DNA of 38,847 nucleotides from Acidobacteriaceae bacterium (GCA_003151155.1 PLWX01000117.1:1-38847); one strand, 5' to 3'. Numbered from the stretch's first letter, positions 23,901 through 32,889 are shown. A program made the numbers and translations. Notes: generated by a model from the letters alone, not told the origin.

Positions 23901-24842
23901 TCAGTTTACGGGCTGGGTTAGAAACTCGTTCATGCTGGGTGCGTTCGCCGCCTTGCCGAGCGTGTTCGGCAATCCCAAGTATTCACAGATTAGCCGCAGC
24001 ACGCTTTCGTGCTGATAGAAGGTAGTCGAGACATAGTTCTGCTTGACCAACGGTCCCGCGAGAACCACCGGGATGTGGCCTCCACCGTGGACGGTATCGT
24101 GTTCCCAGGAGTCATCCCAAGTAACGACCAGCAGCGTTTCATGGTTTTTGTAGCCAGGGCTTGCCAGCAGGGGCGCCAGCTGCTGTTGCAGCCAGAGATC
24201 GCCACCCTGCACTTTGTCATCATTCGTGCATAGGCGGCCTCCGCCCGGGCAGTCGTGCATGTTGTGGGTCTGGTCGGGAATGAGCAGCGAGAAAGCAGGG
24301 AGCGCGTCGTTTGCCACGTCGCTGGTGAACTGATCGAGGCCAACCATATTGTCTGCTTCCGATTTGTAAACCTCGATGTCGTTGAAATAAGCAAACGGAT
24401 TATGAACCTTGACGTAGGGATACGGTCCGCCTCCACGGTAGCCGACCCGCGGGATGCTTTCGAGATAAGCCTTCCAACTCATGCCGGCTTGTCCCATGAC
24501 GCGCGCAAGATTGTTGTCATCGACGGTCGTTGCGAAATCAAGATCGTTGGTGACGTCCAAGCCCACGGTGAGCATGAAATAGTTTCCGATCGAAGGGTGA
24601 AGATCGGCGTAGAAGTTGCTGGCGACTGAATATTCCGCGGCCAACTGGTTCATGAAAGGAGCGTGTTGGTTTCCGATGATCGCGGTGTAGCGCTGGTTCT
24701 CAAGGACGACGAGCACAACGTTGCGAGCAACAGGCCTGATAGAAGTGAGCGGCGCTGGCGGTTGATTGGCTAGATTCATTCCGCGACAACCGGCCAGAAA
24801 TGTAAGCGAGATAACTGTGAACCATCGGCGAAGTGACTGCAT
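23901..24842 (-). CDS. Lipoprotein phosphoesterase (phospholipase C / acid phosphatase-like, PF04185 type)
   Basis: A 313-residue protein with a lipoprotein signal: the lipobox LAGC puts the acylated Cys at residue 19. The mature part has the features of the phosphoesterase family in the alkaline-phosphatase superfamily: NVVLVVLENQRY near the N-terminus (metal-binding Glu-Asn), an HPSIGNYFMLTVG segment, LLIPDQTHNMHDC, and TWDDSWEHDTVHGGGHIPVVLAGP near the C-terminus with Asp/His metal ligands. The substrate may be phospholipids or phosphomonoesters. AGGATC lies 7 nt before the ATG. It is followed directly by the convergent S9 peptidase gene. Confidence 0.85.
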   Translation of the reverse strand: MQSLRRWFTVISLTFLAGCRGMNLANQPPAPLTSIRPVARNVVLVVLENQRYTAIIGNQHAPFMNQLAAEYSVASNFYADLHPSIGNYFMLTVGLDVTNDLDFATTVDDNNLARVMGQAGMSWKAYLESIPRVGYRGGGPYPYVKVHNPFAYFNDIEVYKSEADNMVGLDQFTSDVANDALPAFSLLIPDQTHNMHDCPGGGRLCTNDDKVQGGDLWLQQQLAPLLASPGYKNHETLLVVTWDDSWEHDTVHGGGHIPVVLAGPLVKQNYVSTTFYQHESVLRLICEYLGLPNTLGKAANAPSMNEFLTQPVN

Positions 24843-25361
24843 GGCCAGATCCTGGAATCGTGAAGTACTGAATGTTGGAAATTAAAAGCAGAGCTGCTGG
24901 TTGTCTCAACTAGGTACTTATGTCTGGGGAAACCCGCATCGGCAAGGCACTCGTGGAAATATCGTCCATCTTCCTGCGTTGAGGTAAGACTTGACGAAGA
25001 AAACGACTTTCTAGCTGGCAGTTCAGCTACTTGGAATTCTAGGGTGACCTGCCTTCATTCGGTGAAACCGCGAAGAACATTCTGAAGCCGAATGCCGGGG
25101 GTTGCCAGACCAGCGTCGCCTTCCAGATGGACGGCAATTCTCAACCGGCTGATTTGGGCTTACCAGATGACGCTGAATTACTTGTAAATATGGACTTACG
25201 CACGGCAAACAGGGGCGCTGCGGCGTCGTTTTTTGATTGCACCGTATTGACCTCACCCCGCTATGTGACCGCCCTCACTGCCGAAAGTTCACGCTGGCGG
25301 CAACATCGTGGCGGAGAAAAGTGTCCCCACATCATGGGTCTAATGACGCTTTCTTACTTCC
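24843..25361. other. Intergenic region upstream of the carbamoyl-metabolism cluster
   Basis: About 520 bp without a credible gene. The longest frame (93 codons, plus strand, near 25127) lacks a ribosome site and protein-like sequence. The region must hold the promoter for the 25362-29714 genes. No recognisable ARG box-like palindrome, riboswitch or terminator was seen. Confidence 0.45.
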
Positions 25362-26705
25362 ATGAAAAAAGTTCTGATTCTTGGAGCCGCCGGCAGGGAC
25401 TTCCATAACTTTAACGTTGTCTTCCGTCATAACCCGGAATACCAGGTCGTCGCCTTTACCGCAGCGCAGATCCCCGACATTGCAAACAAAACCTATCCGC
25501 CGGTACTGGCGGGCAAGCTCTATCCCAAGGGAATCCCCATCGTAGAAGAAGAAAAGATGGAGCAGATCATCCGCGATGAAGCCGTGGATGTGGTGGTGTT
25601 CTCTTATAGCGACGTAAAGCATGAAACCCTGATGCACCTGGCGTCGCGCGCGGTCGCGACTGGTGCGGATTTCTGGCTATTAGGTGCGGAACGAACGGAA
25701 TTGAAGTCAAAGGTCCCCGTGATCTCGGTATGCGCGGTACGCACGGGATGCGGCAAGAGTCCGGTATCGCGGCGTATTGCTGCGGAATTGAAACAACATG
25801 GCTGGCACCCGGTGGTGATTCGTCACCCCATGCCGTATGGCGATCTTGCGCTGCAACACGCACAGCGTTTTGCCACCCTCGATGACCTGATCCTGCACGA
25901 TTGCACCATCGAAGAGCGCGAAGAATACGAACCGCACATTATTGAAGGCCGCACGGTTTACGCAGGCGTGGATTATGAAGAGATCCTGCGCATGGCGGAA
26001 AACGAAGGCGACGTCATTCTCTGGGATGGCGGCAATAACGACACGCCGTTCTACAAGAGCGACCTCGAAATCGTGGTGCTCGATCCGCATCGTCCGGGAC
26101 ACGAATTGGCCTACTATCCCGGCGAAGTGAATTTCCGCTCTGCCTCGGTTCTGATCATTAATAAGGTGGACACTGCGAACCGGGAGAATGTGGAAACCGT
26201 TCGCAAGAACGTCGCGAAGTTTAACCCGAATGCACAGGTTATCGAGACTGCCTGCAAGGTCACGGTTCCGGATCCTGAACTGGTGCGCGGCAAGCGCGTG
26301 CTGGTGGTGGAGGACGGTCCAACACTTACGCATGGCGAAATGCCATACGGAGCAGGCGTGGTTGCAGCCAAGAATTATGGGGCGGTCACCATGGTCGATC
26401 CACGTCCGTTTGCCATGGGCTCGATCAAGAAAACGTTCGAAAAGTTTCCGCATCTTGGACGCGTGCTGCCAGCCATGGGTTATAGCGATCAGCAACGGCA
26501 TGAACTCGAGCAGACGATCGCGAACACGCCGTGCGACTTGGTGTTGATTGCCACGCCGATCGATTTGGCAAAAGCGATCAAGATCGAGAAGCCGGCGATG
26601 CGCGTTGGCTACGAAGTCGAGGAAGTCGGTGGCCGCGCGCTTACGGATCTCATCGACAAATTCACGACGGATCACAAGCCGGCGCCGGTGGGCGCGGGGA
26701 GATAG
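25362..26705 (+). CDS. Cyclic-2,3-diphosphoglycerate-synthetase-like P-loop protein
   Basis: A 447-residue protein whose overall sequence resembles bacterial homologues annotated as cyclic 2,3-diphosphoglycerate synthetase. The N-terminal Rossmann-like domain is KVLILGAAGRDFHNFN. A P-loop, AVRTGCGKSPVSRR, has Lys132-Ser133. A WDGGNNDTPFY segment and a GTPase-like IINKVDTAN (NKxD) follow, then VVEDGPTLTHGEMPYGAG. True cyclic-2,3-DPG synthesis is known from methanogens, so the bacterial role is doubtful. Here the gene starts a tight cluster with argF (3 nt gap), carbamate kinase and a second transcarbamylase, suggesting a link to carbamoyl phosphate or ornithine metabolism. No Shine-Dalgarno is visible before ATG 25362; a leaderless or weakly translated message is possible. 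Confidence 0.75.
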   Translation: MKKVLILGAAGRDFHNFNVVFRHNPEYQVVAFTAAQIPDIANKTYPPVLAGKLYPKGIPIVEEEKMEQIIRDEAVDVVVFSYSDVKHETLMHLASRAVATGADFWLLGAERTELKSKVPVISVCAVRTGCGKSPVSRRIAAELKQHGWHPVVIRHPMPYGDLALQHAQRFATLDDLILHDCTIEEREEYEPHIIEGRTVYAGVDYEEILRMAENEGDVILWDGGNNDTPFYKSDLEIVVLDPHRPGHELAYYPGEVNFRSASVLIINKVDTANRENVETVRKNVAKFNPNAQVIETACKVTVPDPELVRGKRVLVVEDGPTLTHGEMPYGAGVVAAKNYGAVTMVDPRPFAMGSIKKTFEKFPHLGRVLPAMGYSDQQRHELEQTIANTPCDLVLIATPIDLAKAIKIEKPAMRVGYEVEEVGGRALTDLIDKFTTDHKPAPVGAGR

Positions 26706-26708
26706 CCG

Positions 26709-27683
26709 ATGTTTGCCTCCGACTTTCTTTCCATTCGCGACTTCACGCCTGCGCAGATTCGACACCTGCTCGATCTCGCGTGCCAGGTCAAGGCGATGCC
26801 CGCCGCGTACTCGCGTTCGCTGCGTGGCAAAACTTTGGCGCTGATCTTCGAGAAGCCGTCGTTGCGCACCCGCGTTTCTTTCGACGTGGGCATCCAGCAG
26901 CTTGGCGGCTTTTCCATCTATCTCTCACCTGTCGAAATCAATCTTGGCAAACGAGAGAGCGTGTATGACGTTGCCAAGAACCTTGAGCGCATGGTGCAGG
27001 GCATCATGATTCGCACCTTCGCGCACAAGATCGTCGACGACATGGCGGCGTTCGCCAGCATTCCCGTTATTAACGGTCTTACCGATTACAGCCACCCGTG
27101 CCAGGCGATGGCCGACTACCTGACGATCTTCGAAGCCAAAGGGAGATTGGCAGGGCTGAAGTTGGCCTATGTCGGCGACGGCAACAACGTGGCGCACTCG
27201 CTCATGTTCGCAGGCGCGCAACTCGGTGTGCACGTCGCCGTGGCGGCACCCGATGGCTACGAGCCGGATCGCGTCGCACTGGACTGGGCGCGCAAGCGGG
27301 CTGCGGAAACCGGTGGAAGCTGCACCGTCACCAACGATCCAACCATTGCCGTCAGGGATGCCGACGTGGTGTACACCGACGCGTGGACGAGCATGGGACA
27401 GGAAGCGGAGGCCGAAGTCCGGCGCAAAATCTTCCTGCCTTACCAGGTCAATGCAAAGCTCTTCGCCAGGGCCAAGGTTGACGCAATCTTTATGCACTGC
27501 CTGCCCGCGCATCGGGGAGAAGAGGTGACCGACGAGGTCATCGATTCGCCACGATCGTTCGTCTTCCAGGAGGCAGAAAATCGCCTTCATGCCCAGAAGG
27601 CGATCATGCTGGAACTTATGCGCGACGAGTCTGTCGCTGCGCAGGAGCCCAGCGCCACGCAGGAACTGGAGTTGGTGAAGTAG
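26709..27683 (+). CDS. argF: Ornithine carbamoyltransferase
   Basis: Interconverts ornithine plus carbamoyl phosphate and citrulline plus phosphate. It has 324 residues, the usual length. The carbamoyl-phosphate site SLRTR (51-55) follows LIFEKP. The motifs NLGKRES and HPCQ (129-132) are present. The ornithine-binding DAWTSMGQE and the catalytic-Cys motif HCLPAHRGEE are both intact, which distinguishes it from aspartate carbamoyltransferase. It starts 3 nt after the P-loop gene with GGGAGA about 6 nt upstream. With carbamate kinase and ornithine aminotransferase downstream, the catabolic direction is plausible, although the biosynthetic direction cannot be ruled out from sequence. Confidence 0.95.
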   Translation: MFASDFLSIRDFTPAQIRHLLDLACQVKAMPAAYSRSLRGKTLALIFEKPSLRTRVSFDVGIQQLGGFSIYLSPVEINLGKRESVYDVAKNLERMVQGIMIRTFAHKIVDDMAAFASIPVINGLTDYSHPCQAMADYLTIFEAKGRLAGLKLAYVGDGNNVAHSLMFAGAQLGVHVAVAAPDGYEPDRVALDWARKRAAETGGSCTVTNDPTIAVRDADVVYTDAWTSMGQEAEAEVRRKIFLPYQVNAKLFARAKVDAIFMHCLPAHRGEEVTDEVIDSPRSFVFQEAENRLHAQKAIMLELMRDESVAAQEPSATQELELVK

Positions 27684-27753
27684 GTCATCACGGGGGACCG
27701 GGGTGGAGATTCGGCGGGCTGCGCCGCTCTCCGCCCTACGGTCTGGTGAATTT

Positions 27754-28746
27754 ATGTCGAAGACTGCTTTGATTGCAGTGGGCGGCAACTCTCTGATTCG
27801 TGCAGGCGAAAAAGGCACCCTTCAGGAACAGCTGGCAAATACCCGGCGCACTGCCGCGGCAATTGTCGGCTTGGTGAAGCTTGGCTATCGGCTGGTCATC
27901 ACCCACGGAAATGGTCCGCAAGTCGGGGCGCAACTGCTGCGTTCCGAGCGCGCTTCCGACCTGGTTTACAGCCAAACGCTTGATGTGTGCGGAGCCGCGA
28001 GCCAGGGGGAGATCGGCTACCTGCTGGCACAGTCGCTGCGCAACGAACTGACGCGAGAGAAAATCGACGTGCCGGTGGTAAGCCTCGTCACGCAGACGCT
28101 GGTTTCCAGCGAAGACCCCGCAATGCTGCACCCGACCAAGCCCATCGGACCTTTCTATTCGCGATCCGACGCCGAAGAAAAACATCGCACATTGGGCTGG
28201 ACGATCGTCGAAGATGCCGCACGCGGCTATCGACGCGTCGTGCCTTCGCCAGAGCCGATTGAAATCCTGGAACTAGAAATTATCCGCGACCTTATTGGTG
28301 ACGGTGCGCTGGTGATCTCAACCGGCGGTGGCGGCATTCCCGTGGTTCGCGAAAACGATGAGCTGCGAGGTGTTGAAGCGGTGATTGACAAAGATCGCGC
28401 CTCTGCTTTGCTTGCGGCAAAAATGGATGTCGATCTGTTTGCAATCTCGACCGATACCGATTTCGTTTACCTCAACTACCGCAAGCCTGACCAAGTCCCG
28501 CTTCGAGCGGTGACGGCCGCGGAGTTGAAGGAGCATTACAATGCCGGGCATTTCCCACCCGGCAACATGGGACCCAAGGTCGAATCGGTTTTGAGTTTCC
28601 TTGCGTCCGGCGGAAGGGAAGCGGTGATTACTTCCTTCGAGTACCTCGCGGCTGCGGTCACAGGTTCCGCGGGTACACACATTTTTGCCGAAAAGCCAGC
28701 GAAGATGGTTGTCAACAACGTAATTGAGATGCCTGTTACCCGGTAA
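27754..28746 (+). CDS. arcC: Carbamate kinase
   Basis: Transfers phosphate between carbamoyl phosphate and ADP, making ATP, ammonia and CO2 in the catabolic direction. The 330-residue protein shows the amino-acid-kinase fold with ALIAVGGNSL, ITHGNGPQVGAQLL, STGGGGIPVV, AVIDKDRASALLAAKM and FPPGNMGPKVESVLSFL, all close to the family pattern (GGNSL for the usual GGNAL). ATG 27754 (MSKTALI) is chosen; an in-frame start at 27703 adds 17 residues with no family look. The ribosome site is weak. It lies 70 nt after argF and 5 nt before the second transcarbamylase. Confidence 0.93.
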   Translation: MSKTALIAVGGNSLIRAGEKGTLQEQLANTRRTAAAIVGLVKLGYRLVITHGNGPQVGAQLLRSERASDLVYSQTLDVCGAASQGEIGYLLAQSLRNELTREKIDVPVVSLVTQTLVSSEDPAMLHPTKPIGPFYSRSDAEEKHRTLGWTIVEDAARGYRRVVPSPEPIEILELEIIRDLIGDGALVISTGGGGIPVVRENDELRGVEAVIDKDRASALLAAKMDVDLFAISTDTDFVYLNYRKPDQVPLRAVTAAELKEHYNAGHFPPGNMGPKVESVLSFLASGGREAVITSFEYLAAAVTGSAGTHIFAEKPAKMVVNNVIEMPVTR

Positions 28747-28751
28747 AACCT

Positions 28752-29714
28752 ATGCAGCTGACCGAACAAGCGACTACACTCTCCAGCAGTTCCGCCCCGC
28801 CTTCCATGAGCCTTCGCCACGTTGTCGAGTCGCAGCAGTTCACCGTTCCGCTGTTGATGGAGCTGTTCGATCGCGCGCGACTGATGGAACGCATCGTGGC
28901 GCGCGGGGGCACCCTCGACTATCAGAACCGCATTCTCGCCAGCCTGTTTTACCAGCCATCGACACGCACTCGCTTTTCTTTCGAAGCTGCCATGCACCGG
29001 CTTGGTGGCCGGGTCCTCTCGACAGAGCATGCGCGTGCGTTTTCGTCAGAGATCGAAAGCGAGCAGGTGGAAGATTCCATCCGCATCATCGGCAGCTATA
29101 GCGATGTGATCGTCATTCGTCACCACGAAGAGGGCGGCGCGAGGCGAGCGGCGGCGGTCTCCCCGGTTCCAGTTATCAATGCCGGCGACGGTGATGGCGG
29201 TCAGCATCCCACGCAGGCGCTGCTCGATCTCTTCACGATTTATCACGAGCGTCCGATCGAAGGCTTGAGCGTAGCTTTCATCGGAGAACTCGATCGCGGT
29301 CGCACGGTGCGCTCGCTGGCTTATCTCCTGGCGAAATTCGATCGGGTGAAGATCTACTTTGTCAGTCCGCCGGAGATGCAGATGAAGCCGGACATCCTTC
29401 AATATCTCGATCGGCACAACGTGAAATACGAGTTGGAATCGAGCATCGATCGCGTTGTTGGCGAGGTGGATGTTGTCTACCAGACGCGGATTCGACCCGA
29501 TCGCGTGAGCAACGTGGCGAGCCGCATGAGATACGCAATCGACTCGAGCGTGCTCGGTAAATTGAAGTCGAATGCGATGATCCTGCACCCGCTGCCGCGT
29601 ACGGTGGAATTGGATAAGACCGTGGATTCCGATCCGCGGGCGTTCTACTTTAAACAGGCAGCGAATGGGCTTTGTGTCAGAATGGCGCTCTTAACGATGT
29701 TGCTGGACCGCTAA
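28752..29714 (+). CDS. Aspartate-carbamoyltransferase-like protein with altered active-site residues
   Basis: A 320-residue transcarbamylase closest in pattern to PyrB. It keeps PSTRTRFSFE (carbamoyl-phosphate site, 69-78), RHHEEGGARRAA, INAGDGDGGQHPTQALLDLFTI, the GRTVRSLAYLL region with Arg184, and HPLPR (279-283). Two key positions differ from E. coli PyrB when aligned by eye: Lys84 of the mobile loop is Glu102 (in SSEIESEQVED), and Gln231 of the aspartate-binding loop is Arg248 (TRIR in place of TRVQ). The gene is not beside pyrimidine genes but is 5 nt after carbamate kinase and followed by ornithine aminotransferase. It may therefore be a transcarbamylase for another acceptor amino acid, or a non-standard PyrB. 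The symbol is left blank for that reason. Confidence 0.8.
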   Translation: MQLTEQATTLSSSSAPPSMSLRHVVESQQFTVPLLMELFDRARLMERIVARGGTLDYQNRILASLFYQPSTRTRFSFEAAMHRLGGRVLSTEHARAFSSEIESEQVEDSIRIIGSYSDVIVIRHHEEGGARRAAAVSPVPVINAGDGDGGQHPTQALLDLFTIYHERPIEGLSVAFIGELDRGRTVRSLAYLLAKFDRVKIYFVSPPEMQMKPDILQYLDRHNVKYELESSIDRVVGEVDVVYQTRIRPDRVSNVASRMRYAIDSSVLGKLKSNAMILHPLPRTVELDKTVDSDPRAFYFKQAANGLCVRMALLTMLLDR

Positions 29715-29757
29715 TACAATACGTCGAGCTCGCGGTCGATGGTTTTATTTGAAGGGG

Positions 29758-29807
29758 CGGGGTCTCCGGCCCCGACATAGGACCCGGAGAAGAGCGGCGT
29801 TGGCCGC
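29758..29807. other. Two short hairpins between the transcarbamylase and ornithine aminotransferase genes
   Basis: CGGGG/CCCCG (29758-29762 with 29770-29774, seven-base loop) and GCGGC/GCCGC (29794-29798 with 29803-29807, GTTG loop) fold in the 132-bp gap. Neither has a T run. They could be an attenuator, a processing site or a weak terminator that sets ornithine aminotransferase expression apart from the upstream genes. Confidence 0.35.
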
Positions 29808-29846
29808 GCCCTTTCAAAGATAAACGAATTGGAGAGTTAATATTTT

Positions 29847-31055
29847 ATGCAAGTCATGGATCGTATGCACACCAAGGATTTCATCGAGCTTGAAGAACAA
29901 TACGGAGCTCACAACTACCACCCACTTGACGTCGTCATCGAGCGCGCCGAGGGCGTTTGGGTTTACGACGTCGAAGGAAACCGTTATCTCGACTGTCTGG
30001 CTTCGTATTCCGCGGTAAACCAGGGCCACTGCCATCCGAAAATACTTCAAGCGTTACTTGAACAGGCCAAGAAGGTCACGCTGACTTCGCGGGCTTTCCG
30101 CAATGACCAGCTTCCGCTGCTTTACCAGGAATTGCACCAGCTTAGCGGGATGGACATGGCGTTGCCGATGAACTCCGGCGCCGAGGCCGTGGAGACCGCC
30201 GTGAAGGCCGCGCGTAAGTGGGGCTACAAGGTGAAGGGCATTCCCGAGGGCAAGGCCGAGATCATTGTGTGCTCCAACAATTTCCACGGCCGCACCGTGA
30301 CCATCGTCAGCTTCTCGACAGACGAACAATATCGCGACGGGTTTGGTCCGTTCACCCCCGGCTTCAAGGTCATTCCTTTTGGCGATGCCAAGGAACTGAA
30401 GCACGCCATCACGCCGAACACCTGTGCGTTCCTTGTCGAGCCGATCCAGGGCGAAGCGGGCATTGTGATTCCGCCTGACGGTTTTCTGAAAGAAGCGGCG
30501 CAACTCTGTCGCGACCATCGGGTGCTGCTGATCTGCGATGAGATTCAATCTGGTCTGGGCCGAACTGGCAAATTGTTCGCTTATCAGCACGAAGGCATTC
30601 GCCCCGACGTTGTCATCGTCGGCAAGGCTCTCTCTGGAGGCTTCTATCCAGTGTCGGCGGTGCTGGCTTCAAAGGAAGTGCTTGGGGTATTCAATCCTGG
30701 AGACCACGGCAGTACCTTCGGCGGCAATCCGTTGGCTTGCGCAGTCGCACGGGCTGCAATCAAGGCGTTGGTCGATGAAAAGATGATCGAACGCTCCGAA
30801 GAACTGGGCGCGTATTTCCTGAGCCGCCTGAAACAGCTGAAGAGCGACAAGCTAAAAGAAGTTCGTGGTCGCGGTTTGTGGATCGGGATCGAACTTACGG
30901 TTGCGGCTCGCCCGTACTGCGAGAAGCTGAAAGAGTTGGGCTTGCTCTGCAAAGAGACGCATGATCATGTGATTCGCATTGCACCGCCGCTGGTGATCAC
31001 GCGTGAGGAAATAGACTGGGCATTTGAACGGATTAAACAAGTGATCGAGAAGTAG
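29847..31055 (+). CDS. rocD: Ornithine aminotransferase (ornithine-oxo-acid transaminase)
   Basis: A PLP-dependent class III aminotransferase that converts ornithine and 2-oxoglutarate to glutamate-5-semialdehyde and glutamate in the cytoplasm. It has 402 residues. The N-terminal [42 protein letters not shown] is diagnostic for RocD-type enzymes. The PLP lysine is Lys260 in [18 protein letters not shown], and the Asp of [13 protein letters not shown] binds the pyridine ring. The start at 29847 has GGAG 12 nt upstream; an in-frame ATG 9 nt later is possible. A strong hairpin terminator follows. As the last gene of the carbamoyl cluster it gives an exit for ornithine released by argF. Confidence 0.93.
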   Translation: MQVMDRMHTKDFIELEEQYGAHNYHPLDVVIERAEGVWVYDVEGNRYLDCLASYSAVNQGHCHPKILQALLEQAKKVTLTSRAFRNDQLPLLYQELHQLSGMDMALPMNSGAEAVETAVKAARKWGYKVKGIPEGKAEIIVCSNNFHGRTVTIVSFSTDEQYRDGFGPFTPGFKVIPFGDAKELKHAITPNTCAFLVEPIQGEAGIVIPPDGFLKEAAQLCRDHRVLLICDEIQSGLGRTGKLFAYQHEGIRPDVVIVGKALSGGFYPVSAVLASKEVLGVFNPGDHGSTFGGNPLACAVARAAIKALVDEKMIERSEELGAYFLSRLKQLKSDKLKEVRGRGLWIGIELTVAARPYCEKLKELGLLCKETHDHVIRIAPPLVITREEIDWAFERIKQVIEK

Positions 31056-31075
31056 CGTAGAAGCAACTCAAAATG

Positions 31076-31100
31076 AGGGCTGCTTCGGCGGCCCTTTTTT
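31076..31100 (+). terminator. Strong TTCG-loop terminator after rocD
   Basis: AGGGCTGC (31076-31083) pairs with GCGGCCCT (31088-31095) around TTCG and is followed by a six-T run. It overlaps the stop codon of the convergent DUF302 gene by two bases. Confidence 0.88.
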
Positions 31101-31494
31101 ATTCGATCGCCTTCCGCAATAATCCTGCCGCTCCCGCGATATTCGGCAGCAACTCCTTTGGAATGCTATGCCGCTCCTGCAAATATTCCGGAGCGTTGTA
31201 ACTCACCCACACCTTGCCATCAGTGTCTTCCCATACCAAGGCCTTCAGAGGGAGATCGAGCGCGAGTGTCGGTGCCGCGACCATCAGCGGCGTTCCTCCT
31301 TTTGGACTGCCGAAAATGATCAGTTGCGCAAAGTTCATCTGTAAGCCGACCTTGGCGGCTTCACCGCTATGATCGATGCGGGTAAAGATCGTGATGCCCT
31401 TGCCGCGGATCTCCCATTCGATCTTTTCCACCGTTTCCTGCGCGGAGAACTTACTGGGAAGATGCACCATGCCGTTTGCGGGCAGGGAAGTCAT
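31099..31494 (-). CDS. DUF302 domain protein
   Basis: A 131-residue DUF302-family protein of unknown function. The start at ATG 31494 (MTSLPANG) has GGAGG 5 nt upstream. ATG 31506, four codons earlier, has GGAG 4 nt before it and is also possible, while a start at 31569 adds residues that do not look conserved. DUF302 features are VEKIEWEIRGKGITIFTRIDHSGEAAKVGL, the central FGSPKGGTPLMVAAPTLALDLPLKALVWED, and VWVSYNAPEYL. The family is small, single-domain and widespread. It is in the same direction as the amidohydrolase gene about 105 nt upstream. Confidence 0.85.
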   Translation of the reverse strand: MTSLPANGMVHLPSKFSAQETVEKIEWEIRGKGITIFTRIDHSGEAAKVGLQMNFAQLIIFGSPKGGTPLMVAAPTLALDLPLKALVWEDTDGKVWVSYNAPEYLQERHSIPKELLPNIAGAAGLLRKAIE

Positions 31495-31599
31495 ACGCTC
31501 CTCCATTTGCTCCAAAGATACATTCCGAACGCGAATCGACACATGATTTGTGCTGAAGAAGAGCCCCATCTCTCGACGGGGCTGCTGTTTTTATGGACG

Positions 31600-32889
31600 C
31601 TACTGTTTGTGGAACTCGTCTTTATAAATCTCCCCGCCCTTCATCACAAATTTCACGCGTTGTAGTTCGGTGATGTCTTTCAGCGGGTCGCCGCTGACTG
31701 CGATTAAATCACCGTATTTGCCGGGAGCGAGAGACCCAATCTTGTCTGCCCATCCCAACAAATCCGGCGCCGCGACGGTGGAGGTCTGGATGGCTTGCAG
31801 CGGAGTCATGCCCAGATCGACGTAGCTCGCAAACTCATGCCCGTTGAGCCCGTGCTGATAAACAGCGGCGTCAGTTCCGAACGCCACCTTCACGCCACTG
31901 GCAAACGCATGTTGAATATTTTTTCGCAGGAGCGGCAGAACGACATCCATCTTGGCGCGAACGTAGGGCGGGATGCCGATGCGATCGGCATTCTGCGGCA
32001 GCCATTCGGTCAGGTAGACGGTGGGTACGAGGTAGGTTCCATGCTGCTTCATCAGCGCGATGGCTTCATCGTTAATGTAGGTGCCGTGCTCGATGGAATC
32101 GACCCCAGCTTCCGTGGCCCACATGATGCCCTGCACGCCGTGCGCGTGCGCCGCTACTTTTCGACCGAGGCGGTGCGCTTCGCTGACGATGACTTTCATC
32201 TCTTCCAGGGTGTACTGCGAGGCCTGTGGATTGTCGCCCTTCGACATCACGCCGCCGGTTGCCATGAACTTGATAACGTCGGCACCGTACTTAATGTTGT
32301 CGCGGACCTTATGCTGCACGGCATCGACGCCGTCTGCAACGCCGTCGGCATACTTGTGATCTTCCCACGGCAGTAAATTCTCATCTGCGTGGCCGCCGGA
32401 GATGCTCAAGGCCGGACCGCTGACCAGCATGCGAGGCCCCGGAACGTGACCGTCGTTGATGGAATCGCGCAGCGCGACGTCGGCGAAGGCACTCGCACCC
32501 ACGTTGCGAACGGTAGTGAAACCAGCCATGAGCGTGATCCGCGCATTGGCTGCTCCGACCAAAGCTTCACGCTCAGGCGAGATGGTTAGGCCTTTCAGCC
32601 CGACATCGCCAACGTCATAAGTGAGGTGTGTGTGGGCATCCACCAAGCCGGGAAGGACGGTCGCATTCCCGAGGTCAACCACCTTCGCCCCGGCGGGTAC
32701 AGACGCATTGCCCGCTGGCCCAACGCCTTTGATGATGCCGCTCTCGATGACGATTGCAACATTGCTTTGATATTGGCCGGTTTTCACGTCGAGCAGTCGG
32801 CCGGCTTTCACAACGACAGTAGTAGGGGCTGAGGATTGGGAGAACGCGGCTGCGCAGAAAAGTACGAGTGCCACGAGAAGACGTTTCAT
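31600..32889 (-). CDS. Exported metal-dependent amidohydrolase (imidazolonepropionase/prolidase-like)
   Basis: A 429-residue amidohydrolase-superfamily enzyme with a signal peptide (MKRLLVALVLFCAAAFSQS), so it probably acts in the periplasm. The start at ATG 32889 immediately precedes the signal peptide. The metal ligands are visible: DAHTHL, the carboxylated-lysine candidate VIKFMATGGV, AAHAHG, IEHGT and FGTDAAV, in that order in a TIM barrel with a small beta domain at both ends (VVVKAGRLLDVKTG and PGKYGDLIAVSGDP). Homologues cleave cyclic amides or X-Pro/Arg-type dipeptides; the substrate here is not determinable. It lies between the TolC-like gene and the DUF302 gene on the same strand. 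Confidence 0.9.
   Translation of the reverse strand: MKRLLVALVLFCAAAFSQSSAPTTVVVKAGRLLDVKTGQYQSNVAIVIESGIIKGVGPAGNASVPAGAKVVDLGNATVLPGLVDAHTHLTYDVGDVGLKGLTISPEREALVGAANARITLMAGFTTVRNVGASAFADVALRDSINDGHVPGPRMLVSGPALSISGGHADENLLPWEDHKYADGVADGVDAVQHKVRDNIKYGADVIKFMATGGVMSKGDNPQASQYTLEEMKVIVSEAHRLGRKVAAHAHGVQGIMWATEAGVDSIEHGTYINDEAIALMKQHGTYLVPTVYLTEWLPQNADRIGIPPYVRAKMDVVLPLLRKNIQHAFASGVKVAFGTDAAVYQHGLNGHEFASYVDLGMTPLQAIQTSTVAAPDLLGWADKIGSLAPGKYGDLIAVSGDPLKDITELQRVKFVMKGGEIYKDEFHKQ

Noticed and set aside
25707-26765. 352-codon minus-strand frame opposite the P-loop gene
   Set aside because: An antisense shadow; no recognisable motifs and it conflicts with two well-supported genes.
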